Source: Haliotispira sp965263485
GTDB lineage: Bacteria > Spirochaetota > Spirochaetia > SP-2023
Length of the DNA: 64,000 bases
Reading direction: 5' to 3'
NCBI GenBank assembly: GCA_965263485.1
Contig: CBDHHO010000001.1
Coordinates: 62,001 to 126,000 of the forward strand
Part shown: in pieces, positions 8,970 through 16,862 of the stretch
Position numbering within the stretch: position 1 is the first letter of the stretch
Layout: every line of letters starts with the position of its first letter
The notes under the pieces: generated by a model
Seen by the model: only the letters and a program-made list of their open reading frames with translations
The model's database searches: none
Told to the model about the DNA's origin: nothing
Made by a program: the position numbers and the translations under genes

Positions 8970-9271
8970 GATTTTTCCGTTTTAAAGACAAAATAGAGGA
9001 ATCTACCAAATATGCTTGTCCTTGTTGCAATTTTTTGACATTAGAAGAATTTCCAGGTGGCACTTTTAATATTTGCCCCGTTTGTTATTGGGAAGATGAC
9101 AATGTACAACTAGCTGATCCGGATTATGAGGGAGGAGCTAATCGCGAAAGTTTGAACCAAGCGAAAGAAAATTTTAAATTATTTGGCGCATCATCAAAGA
9201 GACGCAAGAAATGGGTCAGAAAGCCACGGCCTGAAGAAATTCCCTTAAAGATACCATGGATGAAACCTTAA
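8966..9271 (+). CDS. Cys-rich CPCC-family protein, putative immunity to the T6 toxin
   Basis: This 101-aa soluble protein has the CPCC-family layout (Cys_rich_CPCC, PF14206 from memory): 'YACPCCNFLTLEE', 'GTFNICPVCYWEDD' and 'DPDYEGGANRESLNQAKENF'. The two Cys pairs (CPCC and CPVC) suggest a zinc site. The ATG overlaps the toxin stop (ATGA, 8966-8969), so the two genes are translationally coupled. Family members commonly sit beside toxin genes. A cytosolic immunity protein fits a tip that would act in the cytoplasm. Confidence 0.85.
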   Translation: MRFFRFKDKIEESTKYACPCCNFLTLEEFPGGTFNICPVCYWEDDNVQLADPDYEGGANRESLNQAKENFKLFGASSKRRKKWVRKPRPEEIPLKIPWMKP

Positions 9272-9290
9272 ATGTTAAGGATATCATTGA

Positions 9291-9986
9291 AATAAAGTAA
9301 GGATAGAGTATTATATTGAAGAGAATTATCGCAATGATGGGGATTATGAGTCTTGGGTTTATATGCGGGATGCTGTCCCAGTACCAAATCTTGCAGAAAG
9401 GGCCGGAGTACGATCAGAAAAAGATTTTCAACATTCATTTACTGTATCCATACCAGACAACCAAGGAGACTTTGACTTCTCGAAAGAAGCACGGAAACAG
9501 GATCCAAGAATTATTGAAATTACTGATAAAAATGGAAATACAAAGTATGGGTTTGTGTTCAGTGCTGGACCAGGGGGATTGGGGAGATTAGAAAACCGAG
9601 GTTTTTGGGCAAATATATTCAGGAAGATGGATGTTCAGTCATACAAAAGTGGGACAACTAATAAATCTATTTTAATAGGCTTACCTGACGGCTTGAGTGA
9701 TACTGGGCATATTAAAAGGTTACTACAGGCAAGCGACAATTATGCTAATCAGCCTAGACGACCACAATATGATATACCCGGCGTTCTAAGATACTCATCG
9801 GGTACAGGTGATACTCCCAGAAAATACAATTCTAATGGATATACACATGGACAAAACCGTGTTGCTGGTGGCATATTACCAATATTTGAAAATAATCAAT
9901 TCATAGGTAATGATGGAAGCGCATATACAGCTCCGCTGTGGAATGATCCTGTTCCTCCCGAGTTTTTTGAAATGCCGGAATATTAA
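9291..9986 (+). pseudogene. Toxin tip fragment, T3 family
   Basis: The frame is open from 9291 after TGA. It starts abruptly with 'EENYRNDGDYESWVY', which matches 25680-25730 and so marks where a longer cassette was cut. The T3 tip follows ('TVSIPDNQGDFDFSKEA', 'YGFVFSAG', 'KYNSNGYTHG', 'APLWNDPVPPEFFE'). The first ATG is at 9363, giving 207 aa. No ribosome site or upstream core is present, so expression in place is doubtful. A membrane partner gene follows at 10030. Confidence 0.7.
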
Positions 9987-10029
9987 TAATTCTTTTAATG
10001 TATATTATTGACTATATATAGGTGTTATA

Positions 10030-10647
10030 ATGTTTATATCAGTTTCAAAAGGTGTCGTAAATAAAATACAGTATATAATGGGTATTGTTATTTACTTATT
10101 TATATACCTTTGTTTAACTTATGTTCTGTTTTTGATATTGGTTATGGCACTTATAAAAGGAGTGTTTTCTATTTTACAAATAGCTGCTACTTGTCTCATA
10201 ATTATTCCTGCGATTATCAGATTTATTTTGAGCAATATATTGTATAACATACAAAAATCTTTATTTTCATTTTTTATAACACTTATTGTTACATTAACAT
10301 CATTTGATATAAGAATAATAATGTATATATACGCACCGTACTATGAAAGTCCAATACTTGAAAGTCCAATGATTGATAGTATAGTCAGCATTATTCTTTA
10401 TACAATTTTTATTTTTATATCTTTATATTTTTACTTACTTGATTGTAATATAATAAAATCAGGGTATCCTTCTGTGATTATGAATCGGTTAACTTCTTTT
10501 AAAATAAAAAACAATGGATATAAATCAGATATATTTTATATATTTAGTATAGTATACAGTCGAATATATCTAATTAATATAATTATATATATGATTTCTA
10601 ATTATTTTTTATATTTGGGTATTTTTTATAATTTGATAAATTCATAA
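10030..10647 (+). CDS. Polytopic membrane protein, putative immunity to T3 tip
   Basis: This 205-aa, AT-rich, strongly hydrophobic protein has four to six candidate membrane segments and few charged residues. AGGTG lies ~6 nt before the ATG. It follows the T3 tip at 9291-9986 and is not clearly similar in sequence to the partners of the other T3 tips (24696, 26401, 39512), so it may be an allele-specific immunity protein. The function is inferred from position only. Confidence 0.6.
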   Translation: MFISVSKGVVNKIQYIMGIVIYLFIYLCLTYVLFLILVMALIKGVFSILQIAATCLIIIPAIIRFILSNILYNIQKSLFSFFITLIVTLTSFDIRIIMYIYAPYYESPILESPMIDSIVSIILYTIFIFISLYFYLLDCNIIKSGYPSVIMNRLTSFKIKNNGYKSDIFYIFSIVYSRIYLINIIIYMISNYFLYLGIFYNLINS

Positions 10648-10671
10648 ATTTCTGGTAATCTTTTAAGATTA

Positions 10672-11646
10672 GTGCAGACACTGGAGCGGAGAATCGTGTT
10701 TACCAACACCAAAGCCAAACTCGCATACGATCCCGAAACAGGCCAACTCGGAACGGCCCGCACCGAAGGCACTATTTCGTATCTGAATGCCAATGAATTA
10801 TTGAGCAGTGATATAGGCAAACAATTGCACATTGCCACGGTACTGTCCCACGAGAGTGCCCGGGACGGCAGAGACAGCCCCAACCAACAGTCCGAAACTC
10901 GGGAATCGGTGCGGGCCCACTGGAGATACCAGGATGTACTCGCAAGGGGCCGCCATGGTAGGGCCTATGTGGGGGCTCTGGATAGGGATAAGGCCTTGGA
11001 TTTTGTGGTGGGGAGGCTTTACGAGAAGGAATTTCTCGGAGATGAGGCCGCAGATGCCTATGCGGATCAGTTTTATAACAGCGAACAAGATAATTGGTCG
11101 GTTTTATTTGCTTCGGCAGGAGTTAGTGGAGGCGCTGCAGTTGGAGGTACCACAGAAACTGGTCTTGTATTTAGTTACGATCCTGAAACAAAAAATTTTC
11201 AGGTAGGATCATATGAAACAGTAGGAGGGGGTGCTTATATTGGTGTTGGTGTGGCACCAAATGTAGGTTTCACAATATTGCCTAATGCTGATAAAATAGA
11301 CGATGTAAGGGGATTGGGTTTTAATTGGGGTGTTGGATTTGGGGTGGGGCCATTCGGTGGTGGTGTTGACTTTACAATGTCGTTAAGTGATGTTAAAAAT
11401 ATGGGAGGAGGTGGGAGTCTCAGTCCAAAAATTGGACTGACCCCATTTAGCGTAAATGTTTTTGTTACAAAAACATTTGCTCAGTTACAAGGCGAAGACA
11501 GAGATTGGCGATCTGCATTATCTCAAGCCGCTGGCCAAGATCCTTCTATTGCAAAGAGACAAAAAGAATACGAGAAAAAGATTCAAGAAATATTTTCTAA
11601 GTTGATTACCGAACTAACTTATGAAGAGAGTAATGAATATAAATAA
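10672..11646 (+). CDS. Toxin cassette: short core fragment with Gly-rich tip (T4)
   Basis: This is a 324-aa cassette entering the core at 'LERRIVFTNTKAKLAYDPE'. It carries the 'TVLSHESARDGRD..HWRYQDVL' segment (residues ~58-95) and 'YADQFYNSEQDNW' before the tip. The tip (~142-324) is Gly-rich and beta-like ('GVSGGAAVGGTTETGLVFSY', 'GGGAYIGVGVAPNVGF', 'MGGGGSLSPKIGLTP') and ends in a charged helix. It is nearly identical to 44473-45318 except for a patch at 11281-11380, where the two alleles differ strongly. The GTG start at 10672 comes from the joint. Confidence 0.7.
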   Translation: MQTLERRIVFTNTKAKLAYDPETGQLGTARTEGTISYLNANELLSSDIGKQLHIATVLSHESARDGRDSPNQQSETRESVRAHWRYQDVLARGRHGRAYVGALDRDKALDFVVGRLYEKEFLGDEAADAYADQFYNSEQDNWSVLFASAGVSGGAAVGGTTETGLVFSYDPETKNFQVGSYETVGGGAYIGVGVAPNVGFTILPNADKIDDVRGLGFNWGVGFGVGPFGGGVDFTMSLSDVKNMGGGGSLSPKIGLTPFSVNVFVTKTFAQLQGEDRDWRSALSQAAGQDPSIAKRQKEYEKKIQEIFSKLITELTYEESNEYK

Positions 11647-11666
11647 TATTAAAGGAAATTAGTATT

Positions 11667-12065
11667 ATGTATATTGTATTTCTAATTTTATACGGTATAT
11701 TAGGTTTTTTTGGATTTATTGGTGGAGTCGTGCGAAATATGGATTACGGGAAGAGATTAATAGATTTAGTGCCAATTTTATTATATCTGGGTCATAATGA
11801 GTTAGCTAAGAAATGTCGGCATCATGCAGATAAATATCAAAATTATCACCCAATGCCTGTTGATACTGATGGACGGAAAGAAGCTACAGAAATAGGAAAA
11901 GAAATATGTAAAATAAAAGTCAATAAAAACGATAAAAATCATATATTAATTAGGAAGTATCAGATAATTGTTAAATTTCATAAGATTAGTATAGTCGCTT
12001 TCTTACTCGGTTGTGGATTCTTGATATTGAGTGCTATATTTGGGTTTATCAGTCAGACTGGCTGA
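11667..12065 (+). CDS. T4-family immunity-like membrane protein, allele 1
   Basis: This 132-aa protein has N-terminal (residues 3-25) and C-terminal (~108-130) membrane segments around a central soluble loop with 'LGHNELAKKCRHHADKYQNY'. An AAAGGAA site precedes the ATG. It is homologous to 45339-45740 but clearly diverged, while the flanking DNA and toxin tips are almost identical between the two loci. Immunity function is inferred from strict linkage to T4 tips. Confidence 0.7.
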   Translation: MYIVFLILYGILGFFGFIGGVVRNMDYGKRLIDLVPILLYLGHNELAKKCRHHADKYQNYHPMPVDTDGRKEATEIGKEICKIKVNKNDKNHILIRKYQIIVKFHKISIVAFLLGCGFLILSAIFGFISQTG

Positions 12066-12088
12066 CAATCTATTATCAAGGTAAAATA

Positions 12089-12340
12089 ATGTTCACCAAC
12101 AACAAGGCCAAACTCGCATACGATCCCGAAACAGGCCAACTCGGAACGGCCCGCACCGAAGGCACTATTTCGTATCTGAATGCCAATAAATTATTGAGCA
12201 GTGATATAGGCAAACAACTGCACATTGCCACGGTACTGTCCCACGAGAGTGCCCGGGACGGCAGAGACAGCCCCAACCAACAGTCCGAAACTCGGGAATC
12301 GGTGCGGGCCCACTGGCTAAGCGAGCCCCCGGCCCCCTAA
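12089..12340 (+). pseudogene. Toxin core fragment interrupted by Rpn element 1
   Basis: The ATG at 12089 opens 'FTNNKAKLAYDPETGQLG' through 'ETRESVRAHW', matching the class A core, and then runs into the mobile element ('LSEPPAP', stop at 12340). The break comes after ACTGG at 12316, exactly as in the other three interrupted copies. No tip follows; the next cassette starts afresh near 13523. Confidence 0.75.
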
Positions 12341-12485
12341 AGGGGGCCGGGGTATAATTGTTTTATAATAAATATTTTAAGTAGATCGGGAATGGATTAC
12401 TCCCCCTTCAGGGGGTTGGGGGGCTCGGAAACAAAGCTTGCCCTGTTGGATCCGTTTCGCTATAATATTCAACATAAGTTTAAAA

Positions 12486-13436
12486 GTGAACGTATACGAT
12501 CAAGCCTATAAAACCCTGCTTTCCAAGCCGGAGGCCTTCTGTCAGTTTATGAAGGCCCTGATTCCCGAAAAGTATTCCAGTCTCATCGAACCCGAAAATA
12601 TCCAAAGCATCGACAAAAGCTTCATCGCCTCAAACCATAAAGAATATGAATCTGATCTTATCTACAAAGTTACCATAGGGGAACGGGAAGCCTGGGTTTA
12701 TATCCTGATGGAATTCCAGTCGACGGTAGACCGCTTGATGCCCTTTCGGATACTCAATTACGTTACGCAGTTGTACATGACATTGCTGAATGTATACGAC
12801 GAGAACGACAAAAAACCGGGGATACTGCCGCTGGTTTTGTATAACGGGAACGCTAACTGGAATGTAAGCACCCAAGTGGCGGACTTAATCGATAAAACGT
12901 ATGTTGCGGAAAACTTCCTGCCCCATATAGAGTACATGTTACTGGATCTGAGTCAGATTACCGATGTGGCCCTGGAGCAAATGAAGGGACTGGTGGGCGC
13001 CGTAATCTACGCCGAAAAATATGGCAGGGAGGAGCATTGGAAAGAAGCCCATACGCGGCTGACACATTTTGTGAGAGAATGCAACCCGAAAGAACTGGAT
13101 TGGTTTACAGGCTGGTTTAAGACCATCCTTTCGGATAAACTGAGCGAAGAACGGATAAATCAATTAATCCAAACAGGAAACAAGGAGCAAGGGAATATGC
13201 TGGCAGATGTAATGGAAGAAATACACGCACAGGGGCTGCAAGAAGGGGAGCAGTTGGGGCTGCAAAGAGGGGAAGAACTGGGGCTGCAAAAGGGTCGGCA
13301 AGAAGGTCGGCAAGAAGGCGCTCACCAAAAGGCCGTGGAAACCGCCCGGATTCTTCTAAAAATGGGACTTTCCATAGAACAGGTGATGAAAGGCACCGGG
13401 TTAAGCCGGAAAGAGGTCGGGAAACTTTTGGAGTGA
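12486..13436 (+). CDS. Rpn-family PD-(D/E)XK nuclease / putative transposase, copy 1
   Basis: This 316-aa protein resembles the Rpn / PDDEXK_2 (Transposase_31-like) family. The N-terminal domain starts 'VYDQAYKTLLSKPEAF'. The nuclease core shows 'YESDLIYKV' (Asp ~56) and 'YILMEFQST' (Glu ~76, with Gln in place of the last Lys, as is common in this family). The C-terminus is a Gln/Glu/Gly-rich coiled coil with two GRQE units and ends in a helix-turn-helix-like 'MGLSIEQVMKGTGLSRKEVGKLLE'. The GTG start at 12486 is chosen because homology to the family begins there. Known Rpn proteins stimulate RecA-independent recombination. It lies on the same strand as the cassettes. Confidence 0.85.
   Translation: MNVYDQAYKTLLSKPEAFCQFMKALIPEKYSSLIEPENIQSIDKSFIASNHKEYESDLIYKVTIGEREAWVYILMEFQSTVDRLMPFRILNYVTQLYMTLLNVYDENDKKPGILPLVLYNGNANWNVSTQVADLIDKTYVAENFLPHIEYMLLDLSQITDVALEQMKGLVGAVIYAEKYGREEHWKEAHTRLTHFVRECNPKELDWFTGWFKTILSDKLSEERINQLIQTGNKEQGNMLADVMEEIHAQGLQEGEQLGLQRGEELGLQKGRQEGRQEGAHQKAVETARILLKMGLSIEQVMKGTGLSRKEVGKLLE
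13293..13316 (+). repeat. 12-bp in-frame tandem repeat, 2 units
   Basis: GGTCGGCAAGAA, encoding Gly-Arg-Gln-Glu, is repeated twice within the nuclease gene. The other three gene copies carry 3, 6 and 8 units. Confidence 0.9.
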
Positions 13437-13522
13437 AGTCCCGGCTCTCATTTAGAACCTTTGCCTGCGCTGCCTGAAATTCAAGGTGTATCGAAGGCAA
13501 ACATCAATGGCTTGTTGAGATA

Positions 13523-15988
13523 AACGTAGCCGAGCGGAACCACAGCTACGCCAAACGCTGGCAGAAAGTCTTTGGTTCGCAGGGCTGGGGCTACGATGCA
13601 GGGGGCAAAAACTACCACAAACAAGTCCTCTACTCGGCGACCATGTTTAACGTGGACAGCCGCGCCACGCAAGTCTCGGCCTATGAATATTATCAGTGGC
13701 GGCGAGACAAAGAACTGGAGCACTACATACTGAAGCAGCAGGAAAGCCGCTTTTTGCGGAAACGCCTGCAGCGGGGGGCCACGGCACTGGCCGGGGCGCG
13801 GATACTCGAAGCCCTGGGCAAAGAAATCGATAAAGACGAGCTGAACGCCTTGAATCGAGCGGGAATGCGCTTTTATCTGGGGGCGCAGCAGGGCCTGCTG
13901 GAGAAAGTGGGCAAGGCGATATTCAACGAAATAGCAGCAGAAGAAGTCAACTGGATTGCGGGGAAAAAGCAAAGCGACTGGGGGGGAGGCTTTGCGCTGT
14001 GGACCCGGGACAAGGAAGAGGCCAAGCTCTCCGAAAAAGCGAAAAAGAAAGCAAAATGGGCCTACTACCGGGCACTAGAGAGCGACTGGGAGAGCAACGG
14101 ACTATTTGAGAAGAGCGGTGCGGGCGAGACCGGGCGGCTTACCCGGCAGCTACTGCGCTACCAGATGATCCATGGCTTTGGGAATTCCCAGTTCGGCCTG
14201 AGCCCGAAGGAACGGGCTCTGTGGCAGGCGGGGGAACACGACCTGATCCAGCCGCTGACGCTGGGCTTCATCGAACAAATTGCGCACTCGATTATCATTG
14301 CCGTGGGGACAATGGGAATCGGCACCGCACTCAGCGCAGTCGATGCAATCAGCAAATTCGGAGCCACCGCTCTGACGACACTGGCGGGAACCGGCATGCA
14401 GGTTGGGGCCTCGTTTGTGAGCAGCGGCAGCAATCTGTGGGGGGGGGCCGACCCCTACCTTGAGGGGCAGAAATTGGCCAGCGCGCTGAGCAAGAGCGTT
14501 ATCGCGGGAGGTCTGGGAGTTCTGAGTGCGGGGGCCGGGGAGATTTTAGGCGAAGGTCTGGTGGGCAAAGTGCTGGTTGACGGGGGCCTGGCGGCGGGGC
14601 GTTCGATGATAGGCGGGGCGTTGAGCAGTGCGGTCCTGGGCGAGGCGCTGGACGGCAAGGGTCTGTTACTCAATGCAGCATTTGCGGGCCTTGGGGGAGG
14701 AATTGCGTCCGGTCTGGGGCAGATGGAGGGTCTGGGCTCTCTGGGGGAGGATATGCTCAATTCGGGGGTCCACTTTGGACTGGACACCGGCAAGGCGGCG
14801 TTGATGGCACTGGACGGGGACGGCAATTTTGACGATACTCAGTTTCTGGCGGATTGGGGGGGCAGTTTTGCCGGCAATGGTTTCAGCGCGCTGGGCAGTC
14901 TGGCCAGTTATGGGATTTCAGCCTCTATGGATAGTTATAACAGAGAAAACGCCCCCCAGCAAAGCAATAACTGGGAAAATATCGGGAAAATCGGCAGTAT
15001 TATGGAACTTGGAGGATATGTAGCCGAAAGTGCTGTAAGGGGAGCGATAATCAAACAAAGCCAGACATTGGACGGGAATATTATAGGCCAGTTGCTGGGG
15101 AATACCTTTTTGGGCATAGATGCCATAAGTAGAGAAGCCCAAGCCCGAGGCGGTAATTTTGGGGATTTTGTAGATCAAAGTATTGATCGAGTCCGCGAAA
15201 AAAGCCTTGCTCGGCAAGAAAAACGAAGGCAAAAGCGCGAAAAGAAAAAATTTTTGCGAGCGATAAACCGATCAATCAATAAAAGGGAACTATCAGAATT
15301 TTCAGGTGTGTTGAACAAAAAAAAAGGGACATACCAGAAAGACCCTCTGCAAACGGAGACAGAAGTACAGACTAGCTCAGAGGAAGATTGGCACCTGAAA
15401 ATACCAGGAAGCCCAGAACAACAGATAGCAAAATACTTTCAAGGGCTAAAAAACCTCCTTGACGAAGCATTGGGGCGTACCGGATTAAAAAGAAATGACA
15501 TAAAGCCAAGAGTCCAAAGAAAAAGCACACAAGAGCAGACATTGGAACGAGCCACCCAGGTACGGCCCGCAGAAGGCTATAGTGGCCCTAGGTCTGGGTA
15601 TGGCTATAGAGAAAACCCTCTACGGCCTGGGGAGCAGCAATTTCACCCAGCGCTGGATATTGCCAATCAACCAGGCACGCCCATTGTAGCCACTGGCCCC
15701 GGCGTGGTGGTAAGGGTAGGAGAGAGCCCGATCTACGGAAAGAGTATCAGCATTGATCACGGCAACAATGTCACCACACACTACAGCCACAACCAAAAGA
15801 ATATGGTAGAGAAAGGCGATAGAGTTGAAACTGGCCAACAAATTGCTGAAATGGGTGCTACTGGAGCAGTGACCGGCCCCCATGTAGACTATATGATTCG
15901 AACAGATGGTAAACCAAATCCTTATAATGCATCGACAAGACCCCCCTTTGTTACTTTAGATCCTGAAAAGTATCTTCCTTATGATTAG
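13523..15988 (+). CDS. Toxin cassette: long class C core with M23 peptidase tip (T5)
   Basis: Homology to the longest copy begins at 13523 ('NVAERNHSYAKRWQK'); the first in-frame ATG is 13643, giving 781 aa. It contains the 'MFNVDSRATQVSAYEYYQW' segment, the Gly/Ala-rich hydrophobic stretch (~220-370), the class C branch ('ISASMDSYNREN', 'AIIKQSQTLDG') and a charged linker. The C-terminal peptidase M23 (LytM-like) domain spans residues ~655-765, with 'FHPALDIA' (HxxxD zinc ligands), 'THYSH' (His) and 'GPHVDYMIR'. The usual HxH reads HxD here, so the third zinc ligand is Asp. A peptidoglycan-cutting effector is likely, and the next gene encodes a secreted partner. Confidence 0.8.
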   Translation, partial: NVAERNHSYAKRWQKVFGSQGWGYDAGGKNYHKQVLYSATMFNVDSRATQVSAYEYYQWRRDKELEHYILKQQESRFLRKRLQRGATALAGARILEALGKEIDKDELNALNRAGMRFYLGAQQGLLEKVGKAIFNEIAAEEVNWIAGKKQSDWGGGFALWTRDKEEAKLSEKAKKKAKWAYYRALESDWESNGLFEKSGAGETGRLTRQLLRYQMIHGFGNSQFGLSPKERALWQAGEHDLIQPLTLGFIEQIAHSIIIAVGTMGIGTALSAVDAISKFGATALTTLAGTGMQVGASFVSSGSNLWGGADPYLEGQKLASALSKSVIAGGLGVLSAGAGEILGEGLVGKVLVDGGLAAGRSMIGGALSSAVLGEALDGKGLLLNAAFAGLGGGIASGLGQMEGLGSLGEDMLNSGVHFGLDTGKAALMALDGDGNFDDTQFLADWGGSFAGNGFSALGSLASYGISASMDSYNRENAPQQSNNWENIGKIGSIMELGGYVAESAVRGAIIKQSQTLDGNIIGQLLGNTFLGIDAISREAQARGGNFGDFVDQSIDRVREKSLARQEKRRQKREKKKFLRAINRSINKRELSEFSGVLNKKKGTYQKDPLQTETEVQTSSEEDWHLKIPGSPEQQIAKYFQGLKNLLDEALGRTGLKRNDIKPRVQRKSTQEQTLERATQVRPAEGYSGPRSGYGYRENPLRPGEQQFHPALDIANQPGTPIVATGPGVVVRVGESPIYGKSISIDHGNNVTTHYSHNQKNMVEKGDRVETGQQIAEMGATGAVTGPHVDYMIRTDGKPNPYNASTRPPFVTLDPEKYLPYD

Positions 15989-16014
15989 TAATTATTTTTG
16001 GATAGAAAAGTAAC

Positions 16015-16851
16015 ATGAAACATTTTACTATACTAATACTAATAGTTTTTTTGATTAACTATAGTCACATTTATGGGCAAGTTATATCTACAAAAAAATC
16101 TATAGAATGGACTGGATGGGAAGGACCAGATAAAACTCCTTTTATAATAAATACAGATGATGGAGATTTTATTATTAACTATCAAGGTCAAGTAAAATAC
16201 AATAATTTTACTTATAAGGTTCTACCATATTCTGAAGGAATTCAACCTTTTCATATTCCAATGGAATATATGGGAATGGTTTATAAGAATTATTTGATAG
16301 CTTATGAGTATTTTGCTACAAAAACTTCTTCTGGAGAATATAATTTTGGACAGATAATTTTTGCAGATTATATTAATAATGTAATTTTTTTAGAAGGGGA
16401 TAATTCAGCAAAATATTTTATTGGTTCTGTTGGTATTGATAATATTATTATCTTACTATATATAACTTATGCTATAGGTTTTGATATTATTAATAACGAG
16501 TTTATATGGAGTAATGATTGGATAAAAGAAAATATTGAAATGTATGAAATAGATAATATAAAAACTGTAAAAACAGGTAAAATATTTATTTTAAAAAAAA
16601 TAAATAAAAAAAATATATCATATTACCTAGATCATTATACAGGTTTACTTGAACGTAAAGATATTGATGGAAATACTGTACAAAAAATATATCCTGATAA
16701 TATAAAAAGAGAAGAAGAAAATATTTTATTAAAACAAAAAAATATTACCAAAATATCTATAGAAAATTTGGAGAAAACATATCAAATTAAAAGAAAAATT
16801 GATCTCAAGGCAATATGGGTGAAACTGAGAAATTGGTGGTATGATAGATAA
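16015..16851 (+). CDS. Secreted protein, putative periplasmic immunity to M23 toxin
   Basis: This 278-aa, AT-rich protein has an N-terminal signal peptide (hydrophobic residues ~4-18, 'SHIYGQ' cleavage region near 22). The mature part looks like a mixed beta protein with Tyr/Asn-rich strands, and the last 50 residues are Lys-rich. No family was recognised. It starts 27 bp after the M23 toxin stop. Export to the periplasm fits immunity against a peptidoglycan hydrolase; this is an inference from location and signal peptide. Confidence 0.7.
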   Translation: MKHFTILILIVFLINYSHIYGQVISTKKSIEWTGWEGPDKTPFIINTDDGDFIINYQGQVKYNNFTYKVLPYSEGIQPFHIPMEYMGMVYKNYLIAYEYFATKTSSGEYNFGQIIFADYINNVIFLEGDNSAKYFIGSVGIDNIIILLYITYAIGFDIINNEFIWSNDWIKENIEMYEIDNIKTVKTGKIFILKKINKKNISYYLDHYTGLLERKDIDGNTVQKIYPDNIKREEENILLKQKNITKISIENLEKTYQIKRKIDLKAIWVKLRNWWYDR

Positions 16852-16862
16852 GCAACCGCCGC

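Larger units (their letters stand above)
12317..13498 (+). mobile_element. Rpn/REP element copy 1
   Basis: This ~1.18-kb unit is shared with 21418, 32219 and 45988. It begins CTAAGCGAGCCCCC with a GC-rich hairpin (GGCCCCCTAAAGGGGGCC, about 12331-12348). A second hairpin near 12402-12430 (CCCCCTTCAGGGGG) is inversely related to the first. The nuclease gene follows, and the unit ends AAGGTGTATCGAAGGC. No target duplication was seen on this copy; its right side joins a new cassette. Confidence 0.7.

Noticed and set aside
9316..9591. Alternative 91-aa frame with a signal-like start
   Set aside because: It overlaps the T3 tip frame, which has clear homologues in three other cassettes; the alternative has none.
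14455..14826. Long minus-strand and alternate-frame open stretches in the core (for example here, 7001-7339, 17546-17917, 37487-37858)
   Set aside because: They recur only because the GC-rich core recurs. They are Pro/Ser/Ala-rich shadows of the plus-strand toxin frame with no start signals.
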